Assembly (NCBI GenBank): GCA_009193035.1
Contig: SWDT01000073.1
Coordinates: 62,001-126,000 of the forward strand
Direction of reading: 5' to 3'
Origin: Halicephalobus mephisto
Taxonomy: Eukaryota > Nematoda > Chromadorea > Rhabditida > Panagrolaimidae
DNA: 64,000 nt
Positions within the stretch are counted from its first letter, which is position 1. Every line of letters starts with the position of its first letter. Both the position numbers and the translations under genes were made by a program. The notes beneath the pieces were generated by a model. It searched no databases, had not been told where the DNA came from, and saw only the letters and a program-made list of their open reading frames with translations. Below, in pieces: positions 19,951-30,114 of the stretch.

Positions 19951-21401
19951 ATGAGCGACTCGAAAAACGCTACAGCTTCCAAGGAAGTAGAGAAGAAACC
20001 GGAAAAGATGGAAGTCGATGAAGAAGTGAGTTTTTTTGAAATTAAAATTGATATATCGAAATCATCGATTCTAGGAGCCTCTGGATCCTGAAGTCTTGAG
20101 AATGTCTAACGATGACATTAAGAGTCGTGGGCAGCTGATGGACAACGAAATCCGTATCATGAGAAGCGAAGTGCAGCGAATCAATCACGGAGTCCAGGCT
20201 TTGAAGGAAAAAATCAAAGAGAACAACGAACGCATCAAGGTTAGTTTGGGGATCGTTACGTACTTTGAACGGGTTGTTTAGGTCAACAAGACTCTTCCAT
20301 ATCTTGTCTCCAATGTCGTCGAACTTCTGGAGCTAGAAGAACTCCAAGAAGAAGAAGGAGCGAACGTCGACTTGGATGCTCACAAAACTCAATGCGCCGT
20401 CATCAAAACTTCAACTCGTGCTACATACTTCTTACCCGTGGTTGGTTTGGTCGATCCCAGTGAATTGAAGCCCGGAGACTTGGTTGGTGTTAACAAAGTG
20501 AGTCATCCATTTTCTGATGCAATGTTTTAAGCTTTACGTCATTTAGGATTCTTACTTGGTTTTGGAGAAGTTGCCGGCAGAATATGATTCTCGTGTCAAA
20601 GCAATGGAAGTCGATGAACGTCCTTCGGAACAGTACAGTGATATCGGAGGTTGTGACAAGCAGATTCAAGAACTCATTGAGGCTATTGTTTTGCCAATGA
20701 CACACAAAGAGAGGTTCATCGCCCTCGGAATCCATCCTCCCAAAGGTGTTTTGATGTACGGACCTCCGGGAACTGGCAAAACCATGCTCGCTCGTGCAGT
20801 TGCTGCCCAGACAAAGTCCACTTTCCTCAAATTGGCCGGTCCTCAGCTTGTTCAAATGTTCATTGGTGACGGCGCCAAACTCGTTAGAGATGCTTTTGCC
20901 TTGGCCAAAGAGAAAGCTCCTGCAATCATCTTTATTGACGAATTGGATGCTATCGGAACAAAGAGGTTTGACAGTGAGAAGGCTGGTGACCGTGAAGTGC
21001 AACGTACTATGCTTGAGCTTTTGAATCAACTCGATGGATTCCAACCGAACGACGATATCAAGGTTATTGCTGCTACTAACAGAGTTGATGTTCTGGATCC
21101 TGCTCTTCTTCGTTCTGGTCGTCTGGATCGAAAGATTGAACTTCCTGTCCCAACTGAAGATGCCCGAGCTCGTATCATGCAAATCCACTCTCGTAAGATG
21201 AACGTCCATAAGGATGTCAACTTCGATGAATTGGCTAGATGCACTGATGACTTCAATGGAGCTCAATGCAAGGCAGTTTGCGTTGAGGCGGGTATGATTG
21301 CTCTTCGTCGTGATGCCCTTGAAGTTACTCATGAAGACTTTATGGATGCTATCCTCGAAGTCCAAGCAAAGAAGAAGACCAGCTTGAATTACTATGCCTA
21401 A
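19951..21401 (+). CDS. rpt-5: 26S proteasome regulatory ATPase Rpt5 (PSMC3)
   Basis: Rpt5 is one of the six AAA ATPases of the 19S base. Exons 19951-20025, 20075-20239, 20282-20497 and 20547-21401 give 436 residues. Features in order: an N-terminal coiled coil (about 40-80), an OB domain, Walker A GPPGTGKT near residue 224, Walker [11 protein letters not shown] about 55 residues later, the second region of homology ([21 protein letters not shown]), and the C-terminal HbYX motif (LNYYA) that docks into the 20S alpha ring. The family assignment is secure; Rpt5 rather than another Rpt rests on the NYYA tail and [17 protein letters not shown]. It is followed 258 bases later by the mitochondrial gene run. 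Confidence 0.97.
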
Positions 21402-21659
21402 TTTATTCAAATGTGACGGTGTTGGCCCTTCGATGTGTATCTCTTATTGATCAATGTTTAATGGTTAATTTATGACTTGATTCAAAAAAGTTGATTAATT
21501 TCTTTGGAATTTCTGACTGGTCTGTTAGCCCTTAATATCTGCTTGTGTTGAGTGTAGATTTATCAGTTTTTTATTTGTAGGAATTCTGTCGAATTATCCA
21601 AGAATTAGCCCCGTTGGGCACTTTCAGAAGCGCCGCCGAAGCAAGCGGTCGCTGTCCCA

Positions 21660-22842
21660 ATGGCTTGGGAGCCGATTCCTCGTGGGCACGTGATTGACTG
21701 TATCAAACATGGTGGCGATTACGAAATATGTCGTCAACTTCGGCTTAAAAATCCCATTGCGAAACAGTTGAATGTGATTGAATGGGATCATATGGATTTG
21801 AAGTTGTTTTATCCGATGGCTTTGACTAGGTAAGTTAATATTTTTATATAATATTTGTTGATTTTCTTACCAACTGCTTGGCTTTTTGCTTTTTTATTAA
21901 TTTTAATATTATTAATTGCACAGCACATGGACTGTCCGAACTGTCCTTTATCCTTTGGCAGTTTTGAGAGCTCGACTGCAACTTCAAAAACAGACAACTG
22001 TCTACAGGAATACTTGGGATGCCTTTAGGAGTATTGCAAAGTATGAAGGGATTCGCGGCCTCTACCGTGTTTGTCCTTTACTTTAGCTCGATTCGATTGA
22101 TAAAGAATGCTTTCAGGGTTTTTGGGTAACACTTCCTCAAATTGGAACGAGCTTTATTTATACAACAGTCTATGAGAAGTTACGAGCAGTCTTGCAGCAG
22201 GACTGTGGATTCAAATCGATAGCAGGAATCTCGTCGATCGCTGGAGGAACGGCTTCTTTCTTTTCTCAGGTCATTTTTGTTCCTACTGACATTATTGCTC
22301 AACATATGATGATCTACAATTATGCTGATAAATTTGTGAGTGGAAATGACAGAAGAATTTTGGAGTATTTGAGAGCAACAGAAGGTAAAGGAACTCTTGG
22401 TATACGTGTGGTCAAAGCAGTTTACCATTGTGATGGATTGAAGGGTTTCTTCCGTGGTTTTTGGGCTTCTTCATTGGTTTATGCTCCATCATGTTTTGTT
22501 TTTTGGCCAATATACTACTATTGTCAAGATATTCTGAAGATTTTCACTGGACATAAGTTTTTGTTACTTGATCAGGCGGTTGCAGCTACTATTGGAGGTG
22601 CTATGTCGACTATTGCAACGAATCCTATGGAGGTGTTCAGAATTCGTCTTCAAGTACATAGAACGACTTACAAGGAAACTGCCGAAAGAATGTTGAGAAA
22701 TGAAGGATGGACTATTTTTACCAAAGGCTTGCCTCCGAGACTTATTAGTAACAGTATCTATTCCTGTGTTGTCATGGTTGGATACGAAATTGTCAAGAGA
22801 TTCTGTGTTTTGCCGGAATACAAAGATGCAGTGAAGTGGTGA
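21660..22842 (+). CDS. SLC25A44-like: mitochondrial carrier, SLC25A44-like, copy 1
   Basis: SLC25A44 carriers import branched-chain amino acids across the inner mitochondrial membrane. Exons 21660-21829, 21924-22068 and 22117-22842 give 346 residues. Three carrier repeats are present with PxD/PxE-type signatures (YPLAVLRARLQ, VPTDIIAQHMM, NPMEVFRIRLQ). The stretch IEWDHMDLKLFYPMALT, preceding the first transmembrane helix, is typical of SLC25A44. The N-terminal 40 residues (MAWEPIPRGHVIDCIKHGG) are longer than in copy 2. A trans-splice-like acceptor (TTATTTGTAG) lies upstream. It is the first of two paralogs in tandem and the first gene of the proposed mitochondrial operon. Confidence 0.92.
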
Positions 22843-23091
22843 CAATGAAGAATTAGGCGGATACTTTTATGGCTTTCAATTGCTTATTAGGATTATAGAA
22901 TAGGCTAATGACTCTTAGAGAGTCAAAGGAATAAAGTGCAATGAAAGGGAAATTGATGAAATCACCGTTGATTCGGTTTTTAATATTTTTGAATTTGAAT
23001 TTCTTTTATTTTTTGGGTTTTTTAGGGAATTGCTCATGGGTCCTACTAACATAAGAAAACGGCTATAAATCAAAGACAGTTGTAGGCGGAA

Positions 23092-24195
23092 ATGACGTCC
23101 TCAGACACTGATCTCGATATAGAAGTTGAAAGAGTAGGTTTGAACTGAAATAAGAGAAGTTCAGATTTTATTTTAGAAACTTCATATAATAGAATGGGAG
23201 CACTTAAACCTTTGGAAGTTTTATCCAATGGCTCTGGCGAGCAGCTGGACTGTTCGTTGTATGCTTTATCCTATGTCGGTAGTCAAGTCCAGACTAGCTC
23301 TACAGAAGCAGAATAATGTTTACAAGGGAATGAGACATGCATTTGTTGAAATCATGACTAAAGAAGGGGTAGGCGCCCTGTACAGAGGATTCTGGGTGAC
23401 TTTGCCTCAATTAAGTGCTTCTTTTATTTATTCCACCGTGTATGAAGGGCTAAGAAACATAATACACAAGTCCGCGGGAATAGAATCTCCTCCGATTATT
23501 TCTGCCTTGGCTGGAGGAGCAGCTAGTTCGTGCACACAACTAATATTCGTCCCGACAGATATCGTTGCTCAATATATGATGGTATATAATAATCCTAAGT
23601 CATTCACAGGAGGTTCAAAGAATGTCGCTGTTGTTGATTGTCTGAGGTCAGATGGATTAGAACGAAGATGGACACTAGGATTGCGGGTCATTCGAGCTGT
23701 TTACAAAATTGATGGTGTGTTGGGATTTTACAGAGGTTTCTTTTCGTCGGTGTTACTATACATTCCTAGTTCAATGGTTTTTTGGAGTACATATTATAAC
23801 TCCCTTGGAATACTGACTGCTGTTATGACTTCATTAAATGAAGACCAGAAATTGAGTGAAGGAACACTGTTGAAACTTCAGGCAGTAAGTGGCGCTATTG
23901 GCGGTGTTTCTGCTGCAGTATTTACGAATCCGTTAGAAGTTCTTAGGATTAGAATTCAGGTAAATGTTGTGATTATATAGTTGTTGTTAATTATTGGAAA
24001 TTACAGGTTCACAGAACGGGGTATGTTGAGACCTTTCGTAGATTGATTAAATATGAAGGAGCTCGTGTTTTTACTAAAGGTTTAGCCCCTAGAATGATCA
24101 ATAACGGTATTTATTCGTTTTTGATCATGCTTGGTTATGAAACAGTAAAGAGGACGTGTGTTTTACCGGAATATCGCCAATCAATTGTCTGGTAA
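23092..24195 (+). CDS. SLC25A44-like: mitochondrial carrier, SLC25A44-like, copy 2
   Basis: This is the tandem paralog of the preceding carrier. Exons 23092-23133, 23177-23959 and 24007-24195 give 337 residues. The three signature motifs are YPMSVVKSRLA, VPTDIVAQYMM and NPLEVLRIRIQ, and the SLC25A44-type lead-in reads IIEWEHLNLWKFYPMA. The first exon encodes just MTSSDTDLDIEVER, an acidic tail. The C-terminus (CVLPEYRQSIVW) parallels copy 1 (CVLPEYKDAVKW). Divergence between the two is substantial, so the duplication is not recent. Substrate identity of either copy is inferred from family membership only. Confidence 0.92.
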
Positions 24196-24502
24196 CTTGA
24201 TGGAAAAAGACATTTCACTGTGATTTATTTTAAAAAGGTCTTTCTGTTTTGCCACAAAAATTTGCTAGTGCACTTTTTAGAGATTAGTTTTTTAGAAATG
24301 TACATCACTTTACTGAAAATTGGAATGGATGATTTTTAGATAGTGATTGTGCACCGTTTTTAATGTTAGGTTTTCTCAATTTGTCAATTAAGTTTGAAAA
24401 TAAAAATCCCTACAGTAATTTGGAGAATTTGTTTTTATTGGTTAATGACCGAGAAATATTTTTTGATTTTGTTTTTAGTTTTTATATTGTTTTGGATTTT
24501 AG

Positions 24503-25108
24503 ATGGCAACAACAGGAAGATTTGCAAGAGTAAATCAATGGTTACAGTTTCATCGACAATGGCATGTTATTGATGCTACTCATCAGGATGTCTATAAGCT
24601 TGGACAGAGAGTTGCAGATCATTTAAGTGGAAAATCGAAACCTATTTGGCATCCTGAAACAGACTGTGGTGATCATGTTGTTGTTTTTAACTGCAAGGAT
24701 GTGGCTATGAAGGGATTTGATTGGAAGCATGTTCAATATCACTTTGATAAAGAGTATCCAAAAGCAAGAGCGGATATTCCTGCTTTCCAGATTCATGAAT
24801 ATGATCCTTGTCGAGTTCCTTTTATGGCTGTCTACAGTGCTTTGGATAATAATTTATTGAGAAGAACTCATATCCTGAGGCTACACTTGATTGCAGATGA
24901 TGACATCCCGGAGACGATAAGAAGGAATATTGGGAAACAGTTGGAACTGATTCAACCAGTGCCGAAGAAAGCAACGGAGTACACTGAAGCAGAAAGAACG
25001 GCGTTCCCTCAAATTGCTCATAAGAAAGAAAACCAGATTCTGGATTGGGAGAACCCAATTGATCCTCCTGTTTACGTCAGGGATCCAAGAATTAGAAAGA
25101 AAAAATAA
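24503..25108 (+). CDS. mrpl-13: mitochondrial ribosomal protein L13 (uL13m)
   Basis: Subunit of the large mitoribosomal subunit. The gene is a single exon of 201 residues with the ATG immediately after a TTTTAG acceptor, which suggests trans-splicing. The uL13 core is visible (WHVIDATHQDVYKLGQRVAD, GDHVVVFNCKDVAMKG, AVYSALDNNLLRRTH). The C-terminal extension (ILDWENPIDPPVYVRDPRIR) is that of metazoan mitochondrial L13. It lies inside the run of mitochondrial genes. Confidence 0.95.
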   Translation: MATTGRFARVNQWLQFHRQWHVIDATHQDVYKLGQRVADHLSGKSKPIWHPETDCGDHVVVFNCKDVAMKGFDWKHVQYHFDKEYPKARADIPAFQIHEYDPCRVPFMAVYSALDNNLLRRTHILRLHLIADDDIPETIRRNIGKQLELIQPVPKKATEYTEAERTAFPQIAHKKENQILDWENPIDPPVYVRDPRIRKKK

Positions 25109-25254
25109 TTGTAGGATTGTGATTAGTAGTCGAGATTTTGTTATAGTTGTTGAATTGGAATGAAAATGTTGAAATTCTCTATTGAATCGGTGGTGGTTTT
25201 TATCCATTGTTATTTGTTTATTATTTTTTGGAAGTTTTTAAATTTACTTTTAGA

Positions 25255-25689
25255 ATGTTGAATGCCTTGAAGCCGTATCAAACCCTAAGATTATTGAGAA
25301 AACTTTCCAGTGAACCGTTCAAGTTAATTTCTCAGAATGATTATGAAAGACTTTCGGAGGAAACGTTAGAACACTTGTATGATTATTTAGATCAACTTCC
25401 GGAAAAATTTGGAACTGAACCGGAATTTGATGTATCTTATTCGATGGGAGTTTTGACGACAAAGGTATCGAAAGCAGTTGGAACTTATGTCATCAATAAA
25501 CAAAGTCCGAATAGACAGATTTGGCTTTCTTCTCCTATGTCAGGACCGAAGAGGTATGACTTTGTTGAGAACAAATGGATCTACACTCATGATGGGGTTT
25601 CTCTTCATAGTTTGCTTCAGAAGGAGTTTGAGAAACTTTTTGGAAAGGAAATTAGGATTATAGATTTGGAAAAAGAAATTAAAATTTAA
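25255..25689 (+). CDS. frh-1: frataxin
   Basis: Frataxin is the mitochondrial iron-binding regulator of iron-sulfur cluster assembly. The single-exon gene encodes 144 residues. The N-terminal 20 or so (MLNALKPYQTLRLLRKLS) are a plausible targeting peptide. The acidic first helix (ERLSEETLEHLYDYLDQLPE), the strand segment FDVSYSMGVLTTKV and the signature TYVINKQSPNRQIWLSSP with GPKRYDF are all present. The Trp and Asn/Gln residues that contact the ISCU assembly complex are conserved. The in-frame extension upstream to 25207 lies before the acceptor at about 25252 and is taken as non-coding. Confidence 0.96.
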   Translation: MLNALKPYQTLRLLRKLSSEPFKLISQNDYERLSEETLEHLYDYLDQLPEKFGTEPEFDVSYSMGVLTTKVSKAVGTYVINKQSPNRQIWLSSPMSGPKRYDFVENKWIYTHDGVSLHSLLQKEFEKLFGKEIRIIDLEKEIKI

Positions 25690-25774
25690 TTTTATCGATT
25701 GATGGTTTCGAAAATGGATAATTTCCATTAAATTTCTAATTAATAAGTTTTTTATTTTTGTTTTACTTTTGCAG

Positions 25775-26964
25775 ATGAGAGCTTCGAATATTAGAAATAT
25801 AGCTGAAGCATCTTCCATGATGCGGGCTTGGATGATTGATCAGTATAAAGCTGATCTGGTTCAGAGACATTATCCAATTCCTCAAATTTCTTCCCCTAAT
25901 GAAGTTTTAATTAAAGTTAAAGCTACCAGTGTTAATCCGATTGACACAAGAATGCTGAAAGGCTATGGAGATGAGATTCTATCTACTTGGCGTCAGATTG
26001 AACAGAGGTCATTTCAGAGACCTCCACGACTTCCTTTAATTACCGGTAGAGATTGTTGTGGAGAAGTTGTGGCTATAGGATCAAATGTGAGAAATGTAAC
26101 TGTAGGGGAAGAAGTAATTGGAGTTGTTCCGGGTCCATGGCAAGGTTCTCATGCTGAATACGTTTTGACAACGAATAATGGAGTAGCGAAAAAACCGTTA
26201 TCAATGAATTATATCCAAGCAACGACTTTACCTTATGTGGCGTGTACTTCTTGGGCTGCTTTGGTGTCTGTGGCAAGAGTGAACCCGAATGATGCTAGAG
26301 GATTGAGGATTCTCATTCATGGAGGTTCTGGTGGAATGGGATCAGCAGCAATTCAGATGTTGAAGGCTTGGGGAGCGGAGAAGGTAGTTGCTACTTGTTC
26401 TAGTAAAAAGTAAGTTTGTTTATTTTTCAGTTTTTATATATGGTTTTTAGTGCCCAGTACGTCGTAGATCTCGGAGGAATTCCAATAGACTATAATTCTT
26501 CTGAAGCAAAGGATAAAATAATTGCTGAAGGACCATTTGATGTCATTCTTGATTGTGTCGATACAGAACTCTCCAGATGGTCAGATAATATTATGGGAAT
26601 ATGGAGGAATTCAGTTCATGTTAGTGTCATTTCTCCGATGCTGAATGACACTGATAGATATGGATTGCCCATGGGTCTGGCTTCGACAGCTTTTAAGTAC
26701 TTCCAGAGAAGTTGTGAAGGGATGAAGAATGGAAGATGGTTCTCCTATGCTTACTTTATGCCTAATGCAGAATGTCTGGAGCAATTGAGTGAGTTCATCG
26801 ATGCTGGAAAGATCAAGATTCCGAATATTGAAAATGTTTACAAGTTTTCTGAAGTTCCAGAAGCTTACAAAAAATGCGCAGAACTCCACACAAAAGGAAA
26901 ACTGGTGATCGATGTTGCAGAAGAAAAGACAGAAGATGCTTCAGCTGTTCCTCCAGCAATATAA
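25775..26964 (+). CDS. rad-8: RTN4IP1-like mitochondrial oxidoreductase (RAD-8)
   Basis: RTN4IP1 is a mitochondrial NADPH oxidoreductase of the quinone-reductase branch of the MDR family, linked to coenzyme Q synthesis; worm rad-8 mutants are sensitive to oxygen radicals and UV. Exons 25775-26409 and 26451-26964 give 382 residues. The GroES-like half has VLIKVKATSVNPIDTRML and GRDCCGEVVAIGSNV. The Rossmann half has the nucleotide loop HGGSGGMGSAAIQMLKAWG. No catalytic zinc ligands are expected or seen. The start codon sits directly after a TTTTGCAG acceptor, 85 bases after the frataxin stop, so it is most likely the last cistron of the operon. Confidence 0.94.
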
Positions 26965-27136
26965 GGTAGGTGAAATTTGTTTATTAGGATTATTAAGATG
27001 AAATTGTTAAAATTTTAATTTAAGAAAATGAAATTTCTTTTTATTTATTTTCCGATGGTAACTCGTTTGTAAGTGGAGCAAAAATCAAAAAAATTAGAAA
27101 ACAAACATTAATTGAGATTCAGGAGGGATTGGAGTT

Positions 27137-30114
27137 TCAGTAAATGTAGTCTTCCTTGGTTTGGATTTCTCGACGGCGGTAGGGGTCGAGGAAGGGTAGG
27201 TCAATAGAACCATCTGAAGGGATATCGGGATTGGGGCTGGTCTGATCGTTTACGTTCTTATGTGGAGGGGGTTCTGGAGTGCTGATTTCTATAGGAACAA
27301 TCTTGTTTTGTTGTTTTGAAGACGAGGAAACAGTTCTTGAAACAGAGGGACGTTCGGAGCTCTTTGGAGAGGAGGGGGATTGGACGACTTTGGTCTTGTG
27401 GCTAGAGGACGGTGTGATTGGTCTGCTTGAAGGACTCCTGGGGGTGAAAGTAGAAGGGTGATGGGGGACTGGGGAACTTGGATAAGGAGAACTGTAGATG
27501 GAATCCACCTGAGGTGGTGGAGGAGTTACGATGTAAATGGGCTCAGGAGTGGGTTTGTAGGTAGAAACAGGAGTCACGTAGTACTTGTCTTTTCTGTGGG
27601 ATTTTTTTCGACAACAACAACAGAGTTTTGCGAAAAGACAGGCAGCAAGAATGGCCAGCAATATCAACAGTAGAACTAGGGCCAAAAGTAATCCCCAAAG
27701 AGGAGTCCAGGAATCGGCTTTTTTGACTTCACTTCGTTCAACTAAGGAATCGTAGTTCGTGAGTAAATACCGTAATGCCGCTTGGTCTTGGATGTTTCGA
27801 TTTCCTTTGACGGCGATTTGATGGAGTCTCTCCATGTCGTCATCGGTGAAGAGGAGGAAGTTGCCTCCACCCCTGTACGTGGCCAATTTTTGTTTATCTT
27901 GGATGTAGACGATCAGGAGACCATTGTCGCAAGTTTCATTCCCAAGAAGAGCATCTTCGTAGATTTCCTGAGCGGATAAAGCCAGAGGTTTACCAGCTTT
28001 GTCGATTTTCTCAGTGTTGGAGACGATGAGGAGACCGACGAAATCAGAAGTCACTCCTTCTCCTCGGAAACAACCATTGTCGCAGTTGCAGTTTACTTTG
28101 TTCTGAAGTAATTTTTGTGAAATTAATAAGGAGCAATCCTGGATAGTGATCAGAAAATCTCAATTTAAAAATTTTTCAGTCACTATCTACAATATTTACA
28201 ATGACGAATTTCATTAGAAGCAATTTTGAATAGTGTTCGGAAAATTTCGAAACAGAAAGGTCTGAGTCACTATTGAAGATCATTTCCAATAAAAACTCAA
28301 CAGAAATGATCTTGGAAAATGTACAAAAAATTTCGAAATTTATGAGTCTACTGGAGATTGCTTCCGATAAAAAATCAATAACAATGATTTTAAATAATGC
28401 TCAAAATATCAGAATTAAGATTTGTCAGTCACTATACATAGTTACTTCCGCAAACTTCAAACTAACCTTCAATTGATTCAGCAACTGATTTAACTGATTT
28501 GTGGTCCCCAGCCTGAGGGTTCCATCTGGGTCACACAAAACAGCTCCATTTACTCCGAAAGTTTTGTCGTTTTTGCAATTTTCATAGTCATCCAGAATCG
28601 AGTTTTCTGCCCCTGTGGAAACCTGTAATTTTCTTTTTACTTTCTTCAATTTTTTATTTCCACCCTCAAAGGACTCTCAAAACGTCAATCAATCCTCAAG
28701 GGCCGTGGCTATTTTTCATCTGACCTTGAAACTGGCTCGAGCAGTTGATTCCAAGGTCTCCGATTGAATCTTTTTTGTTTTTAATCAAGAGATGAAGATT
28801 CAGACTAATAAATAGCCAAGGAAAAACGAAAAAATAAAACGGCTATGAATTTTTATGGGATGTTTTTGAACCTATTCAACAGAAACGAAATTGGATGGTG
28901 TTTAGGAAATTTAGGTTTTAAAATTTCCAGTCACTATCCAAAGCAGTTCTCATTAAAGTTTTCAGTAAACGTAGTCTTGGATAGTGTATAAAAAACCCAA
29001 ATTTTAAGAATTTCCAGTTACTATCCATAACTGCTTTCGTTAAATTTTTTATTAAAAATGATCTTGAATAGCGTTCAAAAATTCAAGTTTTTAAAAAATC
29101 CTAAACATTATCCGAGGTTTTTCTAAAATCTCCTTTGAAAGGTATTTTCAACAATATCCGAAAAATCATAATTTTAAGGTTTTTGAGTAGTTATCCTAGA
29201 TTGATTCCCATGTATAAAATATTGCTTTAAGAAAAACCTTGTTTTGATTATCGAAAAGCCATTTGAGTGTTTTCCAGAATATTAGGAAATCAATCAACTT
29301 CAATTTGTCCCTTTTTGAAAACATTGATCAATGTATAAAGGATCAAATTGCTTGTTCTTTATGAAGAGAGAATTCGAAGAATCAGCAGTTCGCTTGGTTC
29401 GTTTAACGTGTAGCAGACTGAGAAATGAGATATCTGACTTCTGGCTGATAAACCGGTTCATTTATCTCCGAAAATGGATATATCAAATCGTCCTTCATTT
29501 AATGTTAGCTTTGAAAGTGTCGGTTGTTTTTAGAGCGTTTTTGGCTAAAGGCCAAAGTGAATAAATCAATTAACGAAAAAAACTGACAAAATTAATGACT
29601 CGTTGGAAGAGAACTGATGCGATTGGATAAAAAGGTTGCGCAAGGGAACTGGAGTGACAAAGTAAAATGAGGAAAACGAAAAGTGACTAATTTGGAAATT
29701 GGATTGTATATAGTTCGAGATTACGTCTGAAAGTTTTTATGGGAAATTTTGGATAGTATCTGAAAAATTCGAACTTTTGAATTTTTCGGACACTGTCCAG
29801 AATTGCTTTCGAAATGAGAATAATTTTGGATAGTGTTTGGAAAATCCGAACCTTTGAATTTCTCGGACACTATCAAACATTATTTTTAAAATGCTTCAAT
29901 GAAATAGTTCTTGATAGTGTTTATGAAACTCAAAATTTTTGATTTCGTAAATATTATCCAAAATTTCTTCTTAGGCATATCAATGTCAACAAAATTGAGA
30001 AAATTTTGAAATTTCAGTTAGATCTACACTATCCACTTCCCCATTTGCCCTCAGGTAACTCACCTCAAAAATAACACAGAGGAAGATCAATAAACAATGA
30101 ATAACGCTTCCCAT
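27137..30114 (-). CDS. molo-1-like: MOLO-1-like TPM-domain single-pass membrane protein
   Basis: Exons 30114-30064, 28622-28467 and 28102-27137 join in phase 0 to 390 residues. A signal peptide (MGSVIHCLLIFLCVIFE) is followed by a TPM (TLP18.3/Psb32/MOLO-1) domain at about 70-190, with VCDPDG-like and DNGLLIVYIQDKQKLATYRG segments. Then come one transmembrane helix (LLLALVLLLILLAILAACLFA), a Cys cluster (KLCCCCRKK) and a long Pro/Ser-rich cytoplasmic tail ending REIQTKEDYIY. C. elegans MOLO-1 is an auxiliary subunit of levamisole acetylcholine receptors with the same layout; that this paralog does the same is inference. Intron 1 is 1.4 kb and repeat-rich. Confidence 0.82.
28130..30050. repeat. 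diverged repeats with GGATAGTG / CACTATCC cores in MOLO-like introns
   Basis: At least ten diverged copies of a ~100-bp motif occur in introns 1 and 2 of the MOLO-like gene. Each has a (G)GATAGTG-type core, a stretch like TTCGAAAAATTCAAA, and then the inverse core CACTATCC(A) (near 28176-28190, 28436, 28931, 28985-29025, 29752-29800 and 29835-29875). The paired cores could form small hairpins. They stop at the gene edges. Confidence 0.6.

Larger units (their letters stand above)
21660..26964 (+). other. probable operon of five mitochondrial genes
   Basis: Five same-strand genes with mitochondrial products follow one another: two SLC25A44-like carriers, mrpl-13, frataxin and rad-8. Intergenic gaps are 249, 307, 146 and 85 bases. 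mrpl-13 and rad-8 start codons abut an acceptor (TTTTAG|ATG, TTGCAG|ATG), and frataxin has one two bases before its ATG, as expected for trans-spliced downstream cistrons. Strong AATAAA signals are lacking between the last three. Operon status is inferred from spacing and acceptors. Confidence 0.6.

Noticed and set aside
20490..21410. 306-codon minus-strand ORF opposite rpt-5
   Set aside because: It is the antisense shadow of the conserved AAA ATPase exon.
29331..29564. 77-codon + strand ORF inside the MOLO-like intron
   Set aside because: It overlaps repeat sequence and has no coding-like codon bias.
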